A stretch of DNA of 64,000 nucleotides from Panopea generosa (Eukaryota; Mollusca; Bivalvia; Adapedonta; Hiatellidae), in assembly GCA_029582155.1 (NCBI GenBank), contig CM055895.1, forward strand, positions 7,870,544 through 7,934,543. Direction: 5' to 3'. Position 1 is the first letter of the stretch. Every line of letters begins with the position of its first letter. Positions 11,241 to 23,371 of the stretch are shown one piece after another. A program made the position numbers and the translations under genes. The notes under the pieces are model-generated. The model was not told where the DNA came from. It saw only the letters and a program-made list of their open reading frames with translations, and did not search any database.

Positions 11241-11612
11241 TAGTGCAGGAAATTTCATCCGATTTCAAAGAAAGGTTAATATACGCTAAGAGTGCCGTCT
11301 TTGTCTTTTACTGTTAACTTTTCTTGACTGAGACTTTAATTTTTTATACATTTATTTTTCCGTTTTTCGAAGCTACCCCCAAAAGTGGAAATTTACAAGC
11401 GTCAGTAGCGAATGTATGAACAATTCGCCTGGATACATACACTCGTTATTGATGCCTATGAATAATCACTTTTGGAGGTTGCTTCGGAAAATGGAGAAAA
11501 ATGCATAAAAGATTCAACTCTCGGTCAAAAAAATTTAACAGTAGAAGACATAGAGGGCACTCTTAAGGTATATAAACCTGTCTTTGAAAATGGATGACAT
11601 TTTCTGCACTGT
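11241..11612. repeat. Long fold-back element (imperfect 150-bp inverted repeat)
   Basis: Left arm about 11241-11395 and right arm about 11468-11612 are reverse complements at roughly 80% over about 150 bases, with matching blocks such as aagagtgccgtcttt / agggcactctt and gaagctacccccaaaagtg / cacttttggaggttgcttc. The spacer of ~70 bases also has an inner inverted pair (gcgaatgtatg / catacactcgt). In RNA it would form one long hairpin. It lies inside the same 8.2-kb gene 2 intron. Confidence 0.85.
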
Positions 11613-11619
11613 TTGTAAG

Positions 11620-12650
11620 TGGTTAGTTTTCAAGGTCCCTGAGTTTACTCTAAGCAGTTCTTGAGCAGCTAGCGTCAGGTCGGAAATCCCTCCAGAGCGT
11701 AGACTAGCGGTGTTCTTCCATCATAACTAAGTTGTTTTTATTGAACAGGTTGCTTTATCCAGAAGTCGTATTCACCAACCATTCTTATGAATCTTCTTGT
11801 ACTTGAACTCAAGAAAATTACACTTAGAGACCATTTTATGATACCAAAATTTGCAAGCATGTAGGGACACCTGATATAGTATTATAAAACAATTATTATC
11901 TGTCATGTAAACTAGATATCTAAGGATGAAATTTGGATTTTCAAGCTGAAGTCTTAAAATAGCCTCAAGAATAGTTGGCTAGTACAACTACAGGTATTAA
12001 AACGCCCAACTGAACAGTATTTTATAACAGAATAGTAGTTTTATAGTAAAACCTGACAACTGCATTATATCAAGATAACATTTCTGTTAGCATTTATCAT
12101 ATTACTTAAGAAGCCATATGGATACGCAATCGCCTGCACATCTCTTTTGACTCCATCATTTGAAGACTTACAGCTATGCATTTTTTACATAAACTAACGG
12201 CTTTCCATACACATTATTAAGCTTTTCTAATTTTCTGAGGTTGAATTCTGACTTGCGCAGAAGACGATTTAACAACCTAGAGGAAGTCCGAATGGCAGTA
12301 TGGTCCGCCATTGTGCCCTACGACTAGTCCTGGTATTGTCATTTATATCAGAAATGGGTACATCGTCACAGGAAGTGCGTCAGTGCAGACAGAAATATTT
12401 TGAAAATCTTTTAACGTCATTAGCGCAATGAAGTGATCAATGATACGACTCATGCTATTTCATATTTGTTGTTGTTTTATAATTAATTTGTGTATTTCTT
12501 TTATATTTTTGAATAATAGAGTAACTTATAAGAGTCTGGTAACTTACTAATACAAACGTGTTCAATATTATTTTTTTTTTATTTTATAAAAGAAGAACTA
12601 CACCGGAATGAAAATTGAGTATGTGTTGCTTTCTGTATACAGTTGCTTCA
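11620..12650. other. Intron sequence, nothing recognised
   Basis: No exon, tRNA-like fold or tandem repeat that I can support. AT-rich unique-looking sequence. Confidence 0.4.
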
Positions 12651-12659
12651 TAATACACA

Positions 12660-12752
12660 CCTCGTCTTGGTGAAGGGGAAGTTACTCTGAAAGACAAATA
12701 ATAGCATAGTCATACAGAGTAACATATCAATTTCACCAAGACAAAGTTTGTA
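12660..12752. repeat. Small palindromic element (~90 bp)
   Basis: cgtcttggtgaa...gttactctg on the left pairs with cagagtaac...ttcaccaagac on the right. This looks like a very short inverted-repeat element. Confidence 0.6.
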
Positions 12753-12759
12753 TATCTAA

Positions 12760-13765
12760 AGGAAGATAAATCAAATATTCAGTATAAATTTAACAATATA
12801 AACATAAAAATAATTGTTCAGCAATAGTTACATGCTTTCTTCAAAGATGAGTTTGAAACTTAGAATTTAAAAACAATGTTTTTGGATGTTCTCTTGTCAC
12901 GTTATGTATTAAATGCATAATACTATTACAGATGAGAATTAGATTTTTATATTTTTTTAAAATTACCAATAACTATTTATCATAGCAAGTATATACCATA
13001 CAAGAAAAAAATCACATAAATATCCATATTCATTTTTTTAAAAAAAAGAAAAAAGATGTCCACCAATCAATGTATTTGATAAATGTCGATAGTTATTTAT
13101 TTAACGTATATTTTGTATTGTCATATTTATTTCATATTGGATATGTTCAACTTGTACATGCACGAATAAACTACGCCAATGGAACTAAAACTTACATTCA
13201 TGATTGAATGTTGATAATGACTCTATACGTATTTCTTCTAATTACAATATTAAATTTACCACATAACTACTGAAGAACTTCGATCGATCCGTGTTCGTAG
13301 AATGATTTATTCTTTGGTGTACATATTTTATAAATAATGTATACTTATGTATGTACGATAACATTATCTTTGTAATATATTGTATTATGATATTGCCATT
13401 TTATATCCAATATGTCAGCAAGTATTATTTAATTTTTTATCTTGAATGATTAATGATGGCAGGATAAGCCAAATTCCATTATTATCTATAACTATGAGAT
13501 ACAAATTATTTATTTTAATCAAACTGATTTGGTATCAGTTAGGAAACAAAGAACAGGGCTTTATTCAGTAACTTGAAATACCACATGTGTTACTATATAT
13601 AGATTACCGGCTATTGTATATGCAGTATTCTTCCACCTGGTATTCACGGCATTTTCTTAATATTATAGATGTTAACAGATCACAGTCAAATATTTAGGCA
13701 TGACGGCGTCGTGTAGTTTGTTTTACGATGAAACGTTTAAAATACTTAAGTCAAACCGTAAATCT
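12760..13765. other. AT-rich intron sequence, nothing recognised
   Basis: Low-complexity AT-rich stretch with poly-T and poly-A runs. No coding signal. Confidence 0.4.
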
Positions 13766-13771
13766 TGTTCT

Positions 13772-13985
13772 ATACTGAACGGAAAAGCTAACCAACCATT
13801 TTTTGAATAGTGTAATCCAAATTTGTATAAGGCATAAACAGACAAGTATGTATTACATTTACATAGCAATGTTATTTCTTATTTAATCCAAATTTCAAAG
13901 AAATGACTTTGGTACTTTTTTTATAAATACATAAAATGTCAGGTACATAAAAAGTCAAGTGGCAGATTAGTTCAGTGTAAAACTA
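13772..13985. repeat. Diverged copy of the 17829-18060 inverted-repeat element
   Basis: Starts tatactgaacggaaaagctaacc and shares internal blocks with 17829-18060 (aaacagacaa, aaatttcaaagaaat, gtcaggtacataaaa). The right terminal repeat is eroded. Confidence 0.65.
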
Positions 13986-14398
13986 TGTTTCTGTTTTAGT
14001 ATTCATTCAAAATGTATTACTTTAAAAATCACTACCGTGATTAAGTAACATGGTGCGTTTTTTCACCAGAGATTATTTGCAATGCAAGCTGTGTAGAAAA
14101 TAACGAATAATGATAGGTGAATTTATTATAGTTTAAGTATCACCGTTTTTTAGCACTTGTATTTTACTTTTACAAATAAATGCTGAATTGATACACTAAA
14201 TTAATGTAAATATAAAAAATCATAAAATTTCTGTTACTTTTTATATATAAAATTACAGTTATTTGTGTCGTTGTAAACATTCGTACGACAAATGCAAATA
14301 GAAGACAACGCTTCCTCTCATTAAAAAATGACGACACCCACACCAATATTTTGTATTTAAGGCCTATATAAAGAAGATCAACCGACTTTCTTATTTTT

Positions 14399-14560
14399 TG
14401 TTTGTTTATACATGTGTGTATGGGATTTTGTTAAGTATTGTTTGTTTATACATGTGTGTATGGAGTTTTGTTAAGTATTGTTTGTTTATACATGTGTGTA
14501 TGGAGTTTTGTTAAGATTTGTTTGCTTAAACATGTGTGTATGGCGTTTTGTGTATTTTTA
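14399..14560 (+). repeat. 40-bp minisatellite, 4 copies
   Basis: Units containing tttgtttatacatgtgtgta and a following gttttgttaag. The first three are nearly identical and the fourth diverges. Confidence 0.92.
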
Positions 14561-14591
14561 TCAAGAATATTTCAGTTGTCATGACATCCGT

Positions 14592-14830
14592 AGTATATCC
14601 CATAAACTGATGTCTGCGAATCAGGTCTATTAACCACCAATGAAAAAGCAGGGCATTATATGCCTGTCGAACAATTCATAGCAATTGAACCCCTACTAAA
14701 CTTTGGCGTCATTCGAACTTTCAGATGAAGCAAATGGCCAGTTAACAAGCTCAAATGTGGCTTTCCCAACGTTGCTAATTAACGGACCCAGTCGGAAGAG
14801 CTGGTACACCTAGCCATCGTTCCTGGTTCC
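14592..14830 (+). repeat. R210 repeat, copy 2
   Basis: Shares aatcaggtctatta, aaaaagcaggg, acaattcatagc, tcattc-aactttc and acggacccagtcggaagag with the other R210 copies. Confidence 0.75.
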
Positions 14831-15687
14831 CGTTTGGCGGTTAACCAGTACTAGAAACACCTTATCTCTACATGGCACAAACTATTTCTCCATAGCTATC
14901 AGCAGAACAGCGTTCGCAACCAGAGACTTGTCCGGTGGGAGAGTCGGATTTAATACCAACATGTTCTATAAGTCTTATTTGTTATGATAATTGTTTAAAC
15001 CGAGGGTGCTTTGACTTTTATAAACATATATTACCAGTATATGTTTAACTTAAGAAGAAAATGAATATAACAACCGGTGAAGTTTTTGCAAGCAGCAAAA
15101 CATGTAAACTATGTTTAAAAATCCGGATTAGCTCGAATGGTACGATATTAGATTTAGAACGCTTGATGCAGACAACACATTTTTTTGCACAAAGTTTTGA
15201 TAAACATTTCTGAATAAAATTTTTCTCTCAGTGCATAAATTTTGTTTGATTTCACATAATTATTGTCCATCCGCTCGGCAGAAATGAAATAATATCTGTA
15301 ACCACCACAATATACACTCGAAAGATATAAAAACGCAACGCAGGAAGAGATATGAAAACGCTACGCAGGAAGATATATGAAAACGCAACGCAGGGTTTAG
15401 AAGGGACTTTCTTAGAAATGAACAAAATGGCAGCAATGCAGGAAGTACCAAATTATTCAGGAACATCTTAAGTAAACAGCCAATAACATCAACAGACAAT
15501 CATTACTGCAGGGTATGGATATATAAACTCGTGCTAAATATGTTGCGTTTTTTTCATATCTCTATCTGTGTCTTGTTTTCATATTGCATGAGTGTATATG
15601 ATATATATTCGTATTGATACTAAGCTGGCATTGTTTACACCTCCCATGGGCTAGTTACCCTATGGGAATACACTTGTGCTCACTTAC

Positions 15688-15810
15688 GTAGTGCTTTCCA
15701 GTCCACTCTGAACCCAGAGTAGTTATCAGAATCATCCGAGACAAACTCAACGTAGGCGTGGTCCCCGGGGATGGTGAGCTGTCCAGGGGATACGTTACCA
15801 CAGAACGGTC
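15688..15810 (-). CDS. Gene 2 exon: CUB domain C-terminal third
   Basis: Exon of 123 bases, phase 1 in and out, acceptor gttgtag, donor CTAC|GTAAGT. It encodes GPFCGNVSPGQLTIPG, then VEFVSDDSDNYSGFRVDW, the last part of a CUB domain with the fourth cysteine and the SDDS calcium-site region. It completes the CUB begun at 20663-20787 and 18227-18329. Confidence 0.92.
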
Positions 15811-16127
15811 CTACAACAAACACACTACACTTGAATACAACAGTTTAAACATATCTAAGAATAACTTTTAGGATTGCAGCGTTTTTATTAATGTAACATC
15901 GATTAACCAAATGAATATTGATACAAATACAAGTATTCAAATATGCATTAAGACGGATTTTACCATTTTCAAAAGTATTTTTTTATTCATGACCATATAT
16001 ACGTGCATTTCTTACAACTAAGAACTAAATGTAAACACATATTACTCTGTCTTTTTTTTTAAAGTTTCGCATTTTAAAAGTTTCTTTAGAACCGCACTCG
16101 GCTAAGGAAAATCATATTTTCTGAGGC

Positions 16128-16262
16128 CCTATAGGTCTCACTACACAGTTGCCCCCATTTTTGTCGCGATAGCAAGTTTTTTGCACCTAAAAAAGTCCTG
16201 CGTAATTTTGTTTGAAATATTTTCAAAATGGTTTATATGGACTGTGATTTCTTGCTGCATAT
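16128..16262 (+). repeat. Fragment homologous to 10385-10520 (inverted)
   Basis: Starts ggtctcactacacagttgcc and shares gatattttcaaaatggtt-type and gtgatttcttgctg blocks with the reverse complement of 10385-10520. It ends directly before the 43-bp array. Confidence 0.7.
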
Positions 16263-16272
16263 GAGTAAAGCA

Positions 16273-16920
16273 GTTAAATCTGGAGTATCATAGTATGCAA
16301 TAATACATCACTCGTGTTAAATCTGGAGTATCATAGTATGCAATAATACATCACTCGTGTTAAATCTGGAGTATCATAGTATGCAATAATACATCACTCG
16401 TGTTAAATCTGGAGTATCATAGTATGCAATAATACATCACTCGTGTTAAATCTGGAGTATCATAGTATGCAATAATACATCACTCGTGTTAAATCTGGAG
16501 TATCATAGTATGCAATAATACATCACTCGTGTTAAATCTGGAGTATCATAGTATGCAATAATACATCACTCGTGTTAAATCTGGAGTATCATAGTATGCA
16601 ATAATACATCACTCGTGTTAAATCTGGAGTATCATAGTATGCAATAATACATCACTCGTGTTAAATCTGGAGTATCATAGTATGCAATAATACATCACTC
16701 GTGTTAAATCTGGAGTATCATAGTATGCAATAATACATCACTCGTGTTAAATCTGGAGTATCATAGTATGCAATAATACATCACTCGTGTTAAATCTGGA
16801 GTATCATAGTATGCAATAATACATCACTCGTGTTAAATCTGGAGTATCATAGTATGCAATAATACATCACTCGTGTTAAATCTGGAGTATCATAGTATGC
16901 AATAATACATCACTCGTGTT
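16273..16920 (+). repeat. 43-bp minisatellite, 15 apparently identical copies
   Basis: Unit starts gttaaatctggagtatcata; the start recurs every 43 bases from 16273 to 16918 (645 bases = 15 x 43). I see no substitution between copies. It lies in the 2.4-kb gene 2 intron between the CUB exons 18227-18329 and 15688-15810. Confidence 0.96.
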
Positions 16921-17019
16921 AAAAAAGTGACGTGTGTAGGATTTAACAGATGCATGTATTTATGAGCATTTTCTTTATTTAAAAAATACTAGAAGGGCCA
17001 TTGCGCTGTCTTTAAAACT

Positions 17020-17162
17020 ACAAGCTGGTCAATCTACTAGCTATTGTGCATTTATATGTGCTGGTCAATCTCATTTCTATGTGCGGGTCAATCTACTAGC
17101 TATTGTGCATTTCTATGTGCTGGTCAATCTACTAGCTATTGTGCATTTCTATGTGCTGGCAA
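17020..17162 (+). repeat. ~36-bp minisatellite, about 4 copies
   Basis: Repeats of ctggtcaatctactagctat with gtgcatttctatgtg; one copy is internally shortened. Followed by a T run (17178-17200). Confidence 0.85.
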
Positions 17163-17828
17163 ATTCATGCTTTGAATTTTTTTTTTTTTTTTTTTTTTTA
17201 AAGATGATTCTATGTGATTTTTACGTGAACTACTATACCTTTTTTATATAGAACAAAGAATTAAACTCAGCTGTTAAGTATGACATGAGTAGCATATATT
17301 TATACTTTACAGCTTAAACCTAAATGTGAGAGGAACTACATAAGTTTGGTACAATTAATATTCATTATTCTATTCTATTTAACCAAATACAAAGAAAACA
17401 AAATACTTATAGTTATACTATTTTATACTACTTGAAGTAATTTTGGCACAATAGTATGGCTAGGGAAGTAATATTACCATTAGAAACATGTGTTTGCATA
17501 ATAAACAATTTTAAAATATATACGATTTTATATATTTGACTCTAAAAGCAATTTAAAAAAAGCTAGACATATATCATTGCCAATGTTGTTTCCTTTTTAA
17601 GCATATCTGCGGTTCTGTTCAGACAGTTCCATATCCAACTAACTCATGATATATCAAATAAATGTTGTTTAACCTTTGGCGTGACGGGATATAATATAAT
17701 TTTCATTATTTTAGTATTTATGTTATATCATTTATAGCATAGTATCGTCATGTTCCTTCACGAAGATTCGAAGATCAAGTATTATAACAGTAGTAGTGTA
17801 ACGTTATAACTTTAAGATAGCTTCATAT

Positions 17829-18060
17829 ACTGAACGGAATAGCTAACCCGCCATATTTGTATTTCCAATATTTTCGTCAAAATATTGAGAAGCGTTATTT
17901 GTATACGACAAAAACAGACAAATAATATTGATTTTACTGTTCTTTCTTATTCAAGTCAAAATTTCAAAGAAATTGATTGAATACTTTTTTGAGAAAATAC
18001 ATAAAGTGTCAGGTACATAAAATGTCAGGTGGCGGGTTACCTATTCCGTTCATTATATTA
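17829..18060. repeat. Non-autonomous inverted-repeat transposon (MITE-like)
   Basis: Left terminus tatactgaacggaatagcta then acccgcc, right terminus ggcgggttacctattccgtt then cattata: 25 of 27 bases complementary. Length 232 bases, no coding capacity. A diverged relative is at 13772-13985. Its left end is about 500 bases from the CUB exon at 18227. Confidence 0.85.
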
Positions 18061-18226
18061 TGAAGTTGTTATTCAAATTTAAGCACTTGATTAATTAGTA
18101 GCTAAAGCTGAAGGAAGCACCAGGGGGGCTTTATGGGTGTTGTATATTTAATTATACTTCATGAACAGTATCTGCGTTTTCAATTGCATTCATTATGGGA
18201 TCCGTTCGTACGATATTACCACTTAC

Positions 18227-18329
18227 CATGGTTGAAAGAGTGGTTATCGGTATATATGGAGACATAGTCATACGAACAGGACGTATCGGCCTCCAATCCG
18301 AATCGATCATCAAATTTGAAGGCCAGTGT
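18227..18329 (-). CDS. Gene 2 exon: CUB domain middle part
   Basis: Exon of 103 bases, phase 0 in and phase 1 out, acceptor tattttcag, donor CATG|GTAAGT. It encodes TLAFKFDDRFGLEADTSC followed by SYDYVSIYTDNHSFN, the central strands of a CUB domain with cysteine three. The acidic residues before the cysteine and in SYDY fit the calcium site seen in many CUB domains. Intron position differs from the other three CUB domains of these genes, which are built from two exons. Confidence 0.91.
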
Positions 18330-18339
18330 CTGAAAATAA

Positions 18340-19390
18340 AACAACCTATATTGCATTATACGTCATTGACATAATTAATTTTCTTCTTTTCATTCTTATC
18401 ATATTCTTCAATATCGGACAAAAGTTTGTCCATGACTTGTCAAACTTCTATTAATGTGTTATATAAATTTGTAACAAAATATATAGTTTACGTGACCCAA
18501 AGTGGTGGTATCATTGAGTTCAAGGTTATCGAAATTGTATAGAGGTAGAGATGAAATATGTAGGAGGGAAATGTGTTTAGTTAAACAAACTAGTAGATAA
18601 GAATAAAGCGTTTTATAAAGATCTTTAATTTATCATATTCATTTTATGTATAAATGATAAATCATTCTGACGTGTATTTTATAAACATCCGTTAAGTATT
18701 AAGGATTTTTGAAAATTTAAACAGATTCAAATTTATAAGAATAATTATTTTCATGTTTAGCCTGGAAGGCATACTAATGTAATGCTATGTTAGGAATGTA
18801 TTGTTATTTCATGCTTAGCAGGGTATTTAGAAGTTTATTGATTTCATATATGTAGTATGTATCTGATTGTGTCTATATAACCCAGGGGTAAATGAAAAAA
18901 GTGTCAGATGCATATAACAGCATGCCAAGGAGACAGTTTCTTTCTGACCAATGCACTGCGGTAAACGAATAAGTACTCTTTATATTATGTTTTTTTTTTC
19001 TATAATTTGTTAATGTAAACGGCTGATGACGATATTTCTATAAAATCAGTTCTTATTTATTTTTGTATGGTGATAAATTGTAAATTTCTTTTCAGACGAG
19101 AAAGTTGTCAATTTAATTTAATTTCATATCGGAGGTATTGAGAGTTGTTTTATTAGGACGTAGGCTGAGGAATCTATCGGCATATTTTGTGTTGTGTATA
19201 TTGTACGATGATTATTGAAAACCAACGTTCTAGAAGTGTATGGTATTTTTATAATTGATTTGTAGATTGTCATTGTTATGTAATAAAGTGTTGTGTTATG
19301 TGGAGTGGAAGGCAAATGCTGTAATGTATATAATTAAAGCAATAACTATAGAGATAATTTTGTTACCATGAGATAGATAGACGATAATAA
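18340..19390. other. Intron sequence, nothing recognised
   Basis: Part of the gene 2 intron between 20663 and 18329. AT-rich, with no repeat or exon I can support. Confidence 0.4.
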
Positions 19391-19394
19391 ATGA

Positions 19395-19735
19395 ATGTAT
19401 AATCATTGCAAATGATAAAACTACCATGAAACTGATATATGGTAAGAAATGAATGTATAATCATTGTATATTGTTAAAACTACCATGAAACTGATATATG
19501 GTAAGAAATGAATGTATAATCACTGTTTATTGTTAAAACTACCATAAAACTGATATATGGTAAGAAATGAATGTATTACTGCCTATTGATAAAACTACTA
19601 TGAAACTTATATATGGTAAGAAATGAATGTATTACTGCCTATTGATAAAACTTCTATGAAACTTATATATGGTAAGAAATGAATGTATTACTGCTTATTG
19701 ACAAAAACTACCATGAAACTGATAGAGGGTATATA
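19395..19735 (+). repeat. ~60-bp minisatellite, about 6 copies
   Basis: Units contain aaaactaccatgaaactgat, atatggtaagaaatgaatgt and a variable attgttta-like spacer. The last copies are shorter (about 52-55 bases). Confidence 0.92.
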
Positions 19736-20322
19736 TTGGTAGCCATTTCTATATATGTGTGACGAGGGTGTACACTGTAAGGACGATCTATCGGTCAGCC
19801 AGTGAATAGTACGTATTCGTCCTATGGACGACTTGACAAAAGTTGAAAAGTTGTGGTAGGGTTGGTGCAATATATTGACACCAACGCCGTTGTACTTTTT
19901 GCAAAGAAGTACAAGTTGGCCATGAGATAAGAATATCTGTTTATTTTTACCGTGGTAACAAGAGCCAAGATAAAGTTCTCTCGCGCTGTAACGATGGAAC
20001 GACCTTATGGCGTGACTTACCATAATATTTATCTTTATATAATGTAACGTCTTATAAGCGGTCGTGAAAAAAAATGGAAAATTAAACTAAACAAACTGTT
20101 CAACTTGTTTTGAATGCAAAATAATCATTCATAACATTTTTGTTTTAACCAAGAAAGTGTGATTCGCCCTACACGGTATAGACAAATCTTGTCACTCTGG
20201 GTGTCATTGACAACTTATATTTATCATGAACAGATTCAATAAAACTGAGTTTTTTATTTTCTTTCCCTGTGTGATTTATTAACTTCCCATGCATCTTTTT
20301 ATAGGAATGCTAATATGAAGTT

Positions 20323-20607
20323 ATATGTTGTTGTATGGTGCTTGGCGTCGCTATCAACATTTGTTCAGTCAAATCGCGACACAGTATTCTAAGCGCTGTC
20401 ACACTTGAGTATCATGCCACGGACACATGATATGATATCCAACCCAGTCACAATATACTGACACAAGACCGATCAGACCTAGAATTATACTCTAAATGCT
20501 GAGCACAAAGAGAAAAAATCCTCTAGCACCATTTTAAAATCTGTTATATGACCCACACGACCTTCCGCATGCAACGCGAACGCTCTACTCCTACACCACC
20601 GCTGTAG
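20323..20607 (-). repeat. SINE family A copy, minus strand
   Basis: The minus strand ends in the same tail (gcgacgccaagcaccatacaa) as the copy at 1561-1880, and the head (cctccgcatgcgg-like anticodon arm) lies near 20560-20600. More diverged than the 1561 copy. Confidence 0.78.
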
Positions 20608-20662
20608 TTATGCTTATATGAAAATGCAGGGTAAACATCAAACATGCTTAAAATAATGTGAC

Positions 20663-20787
20663 CTTTGTTCCGGGATCTGCTTGTATGTAGTAGATACAGT
20701 TGGAATCACTGGGGTAGGTGGCCGGGTAATTCGGGGAGGTAATTTCCCCAGAGCTTCCCGTCAGGTTAGTTGCTCCACACTGTCGAC
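20663..20787 (-). CDS. Gene 2 exon: CUB domain N-terminal part
   Basis: Exon of 125 bases, phase 1 in and phase 0 out, acceptor attgcag, donor ACAAAG|GTCACA. It encodes RQCGATNLTGSSGEITSPNY and then YPSDSNCIYYIQADPGTK, a canonical CUB start with two cysteines and the ITSPNYP signature. Continues in 18227-18329. Confidence 0.92.
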
Positions 20788-21058
20788 CTGCAATAAAATC
20801 ACAACGTGCTCTGAAGACAATAGGAATAGTATAAAGTCACAAGACGATCATAACGACCTAGGCAGCAGTAAATTACTTCATGAAATCTCTTCTCAGAATT
20901 ATAAAAATGTATTTATTAATTAACTATTACGTAATTCATGTCACAAGAGTGAAATCGTAGCATTCATATGGTAAGAAACACGCAATCAGTAAGCTGAGCT
21001 CGGCCAATATGAACAGAAATTCGGTCAATACTATCAAACAAAGCCAATACGAAATCGG

Positions 21059-21120
<62 letters not shown>

Positions 21121-21132
21121 TTGTTTTTTTTG
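21059..21132 (+). repeat. GTT trinucleotide run
   Basis: About 20 uninterrupted GTT units then a T-rich end. Open frames across it (poly-Val, poly-Asn, poly-Thr) are artefacts. Confidence 0.96.
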
Positions 21133-21239
21133 TTAAGATGCTGGAAAAATACCAAAACACCAAGTACGACCTCGAGCCACTACGAGAGTACTCGATATCA
21201 ATGTCAATTAGTACGAATTCACTGAATTAATAACATTAT

Positions 21240-22000
21240 AGTATTCATTTATGACTTCCTTATGCGCCCGAATCTTTTTAGAAGAAACTATTTTTTTTTA
21301 CTTTTAAACATATGTCAATAAAACTTATTTTAGAGCAAAGACTGATTTAAAATGGAGAAATCATGTTAATTTGCAAAACTTCTGATAGGACAGGCGTAAA
21401 ATATTGTGATTAAACTTTGCATAAGAATTTGCTAACAAAATCATCTTTCTGCTTCATTTTATAAAAAAAAATTTTTTAAATTATATGCAAAAATGACGTA
21501 TTTCTATTTATCCCTTATATTCTCTTCAACTAATACATAATGTATGATTTTCCTTAAAAAGGTGTTTAGACAATCTAAAGCGCTTCGCCCGAAATTGTAC
21601 GGGTACATGTTGGGACCGGAGGCCTTTCACGGATGTTAATAAACTGTCCCACCAGTGGTTTTAATTTAAATTTTGACTGAACTATTTAAAATGCTTTCTT
21701 GTTAACCCTGCTAGATAAATTCACGATACAAGGTGCTGCGTTGAAATCTAATAATGTTTGACAACTCTTGCAGTTTCAACACAGGCTTCGAACTATAGTT
21801 AACTCTCCTATACATTTAACGCATACATGTAGAATATGTTGATATTATTGATATATGTTATATTTAGCATGTTTTAAAGTGTATAGTGTACAGAACACTT
21901 AGTCAATAATAAAACATGTTATATAATTCATATTACGTTAACTTCAAAGATTCACGTTAACGAAATTGGAAGAGACGAAGTGCAAATATAAAAAAGGAAA
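21240..22000. other. Intron sequence, nothing recognised
   Basis: Gene 2 intron between 23691 and 20787. No exon-like reading frame with splice sites found. Confidence 0.4.
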
Positions 22001-22002
22001 TC

Positions 22003-22800
22003 TAAAAATAACTCTTGAATATTGATAAATTGATGAAGATGTAATCTAATTAGTATTTCTTGAATATTGAAATATTGATAAAGATGACATCTAATAAATA
22101 GCTCTTGAATATTGATAAATTGATAAAGATGACATCTAATTAATAACTCTTGAATATTGATAAATTGACGAAGATGTAATCTAATTAGTAACTCTTGAAT
22201 ATTGAAATATTGATAAAGATGACATCTAATTAATAACTCTTGAATATTGATAAATTGATAAAGATGACACCTAATTAGTAACTCTTGAATATTGATAAAT
22301 TGATGAAGATGTAATCTAATTAGTAACTCTTGAATATTGAAATATTGATAAAGATGACATCTAATTAATAACTCTTGAATATTGATAAATTGATGAAGAT
22401 GTAATCTAATTAGTAACTCTTGAATCTTGATAAATTTATGAAGATGTAATCAAATAAGTAACTCTTGAATATTGAAATATTGATGAAGATGACATCTAAT
22501 TAGTAACTCTTGAATACTGATAAATTGATGAAGATGTCATCTAATTAGTAACTCTCGAATATTGATAAATTGATGAAGATGTAATCTAATAAGAAACTCT
22601 TGAATATTGAAATATTGATAAAGATCTAATAAATAGCTCTTGAATATTGAAATATTGATAAAGATGACATCTAATTAGTTGATGAATTGATAAAGATGAC
22701 ATCTAATTTATAATTCTTGAATATTGAACAATTGATGAAGATGACATCTAATTAGTTATTCTTGAATATTGATAAATTGATGAAGATGATAATTAGTAAT
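22003..22800 (+). repeat. AT-rich minisatellite, ~45-60-bp units
   Basis: Many copies of aactcttgaatattgataaa followed by ttgatgaagatgtaatctaatt or a gacatctaat variant. Two subtypes (with aaatattgataaagatgaca and with aaattgatgaagatgtaatc) alternate in much of the array, giving a higher-order period of roughly 110-120 bases. Confidence 0.92.
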
Positions 22801-22944
22801 AGTCTGGTAAAAATTCCATATATAACTCTTGAATATTGATATATATACAACTGATGAGTGTTATACTTCGTCATATTTTTAAAACCGTCGTTCATTAATG
22901 CGTTTCAGTTGGTCTGATATCCGTCACTATTATAGTTATTATCA

Positions 22945-23340
22945 TCACCAATAGCATGGCAATGCTTACTATTGTTGCGTGTAACAGTCAGACAGGTGGT
23001 TGTCACTATAATTCTATAATTCCGAACTGTTTGGATGGAAATCTTTAGTATGCCAATGCTTACTGTTGCTGCGTGTAACAGTTAGACAGATGGTTGTCAC
23101 TATAATTCCAAACTATTTGAAAGGAACTTTTTAGCATGGCAATGCTTACTGTTGCTGCATGTAACAGTTCGACAGATCTTTGTCACTATAATTCTATAAT
23201 TCCGAACTGTTTGAGTAGACAGGTATTTGTTACTATTATTCTAAATTTTCGAACTGTTTTAATCGAATAATTTAGCATGCCAATACTTACTGTTGCTGTG
23301 TGTTCCTTAGTTACAGTTAGACTGGTGTATGTCACTTTTA
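22945..23340 (+). repeat. ~110-bp tandem repeat, about 3-4 diverged copies
   Basis: Recurring blocks: atggcaatgcttactgttgc, gtgtaacagttagacag, tggttgtcactataattc and ttccgaactgttt. Confidence 0.82.
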
Positions 23341-23371
23341 TTATTACAAGCATCACCTATATCAATAACCT

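Noticed and set aside
20936-21230. Three overlapping frames with poly-Thr, poly-Asn and poly-Val
   Set aside because: All are translations of a GTT microsatellite.
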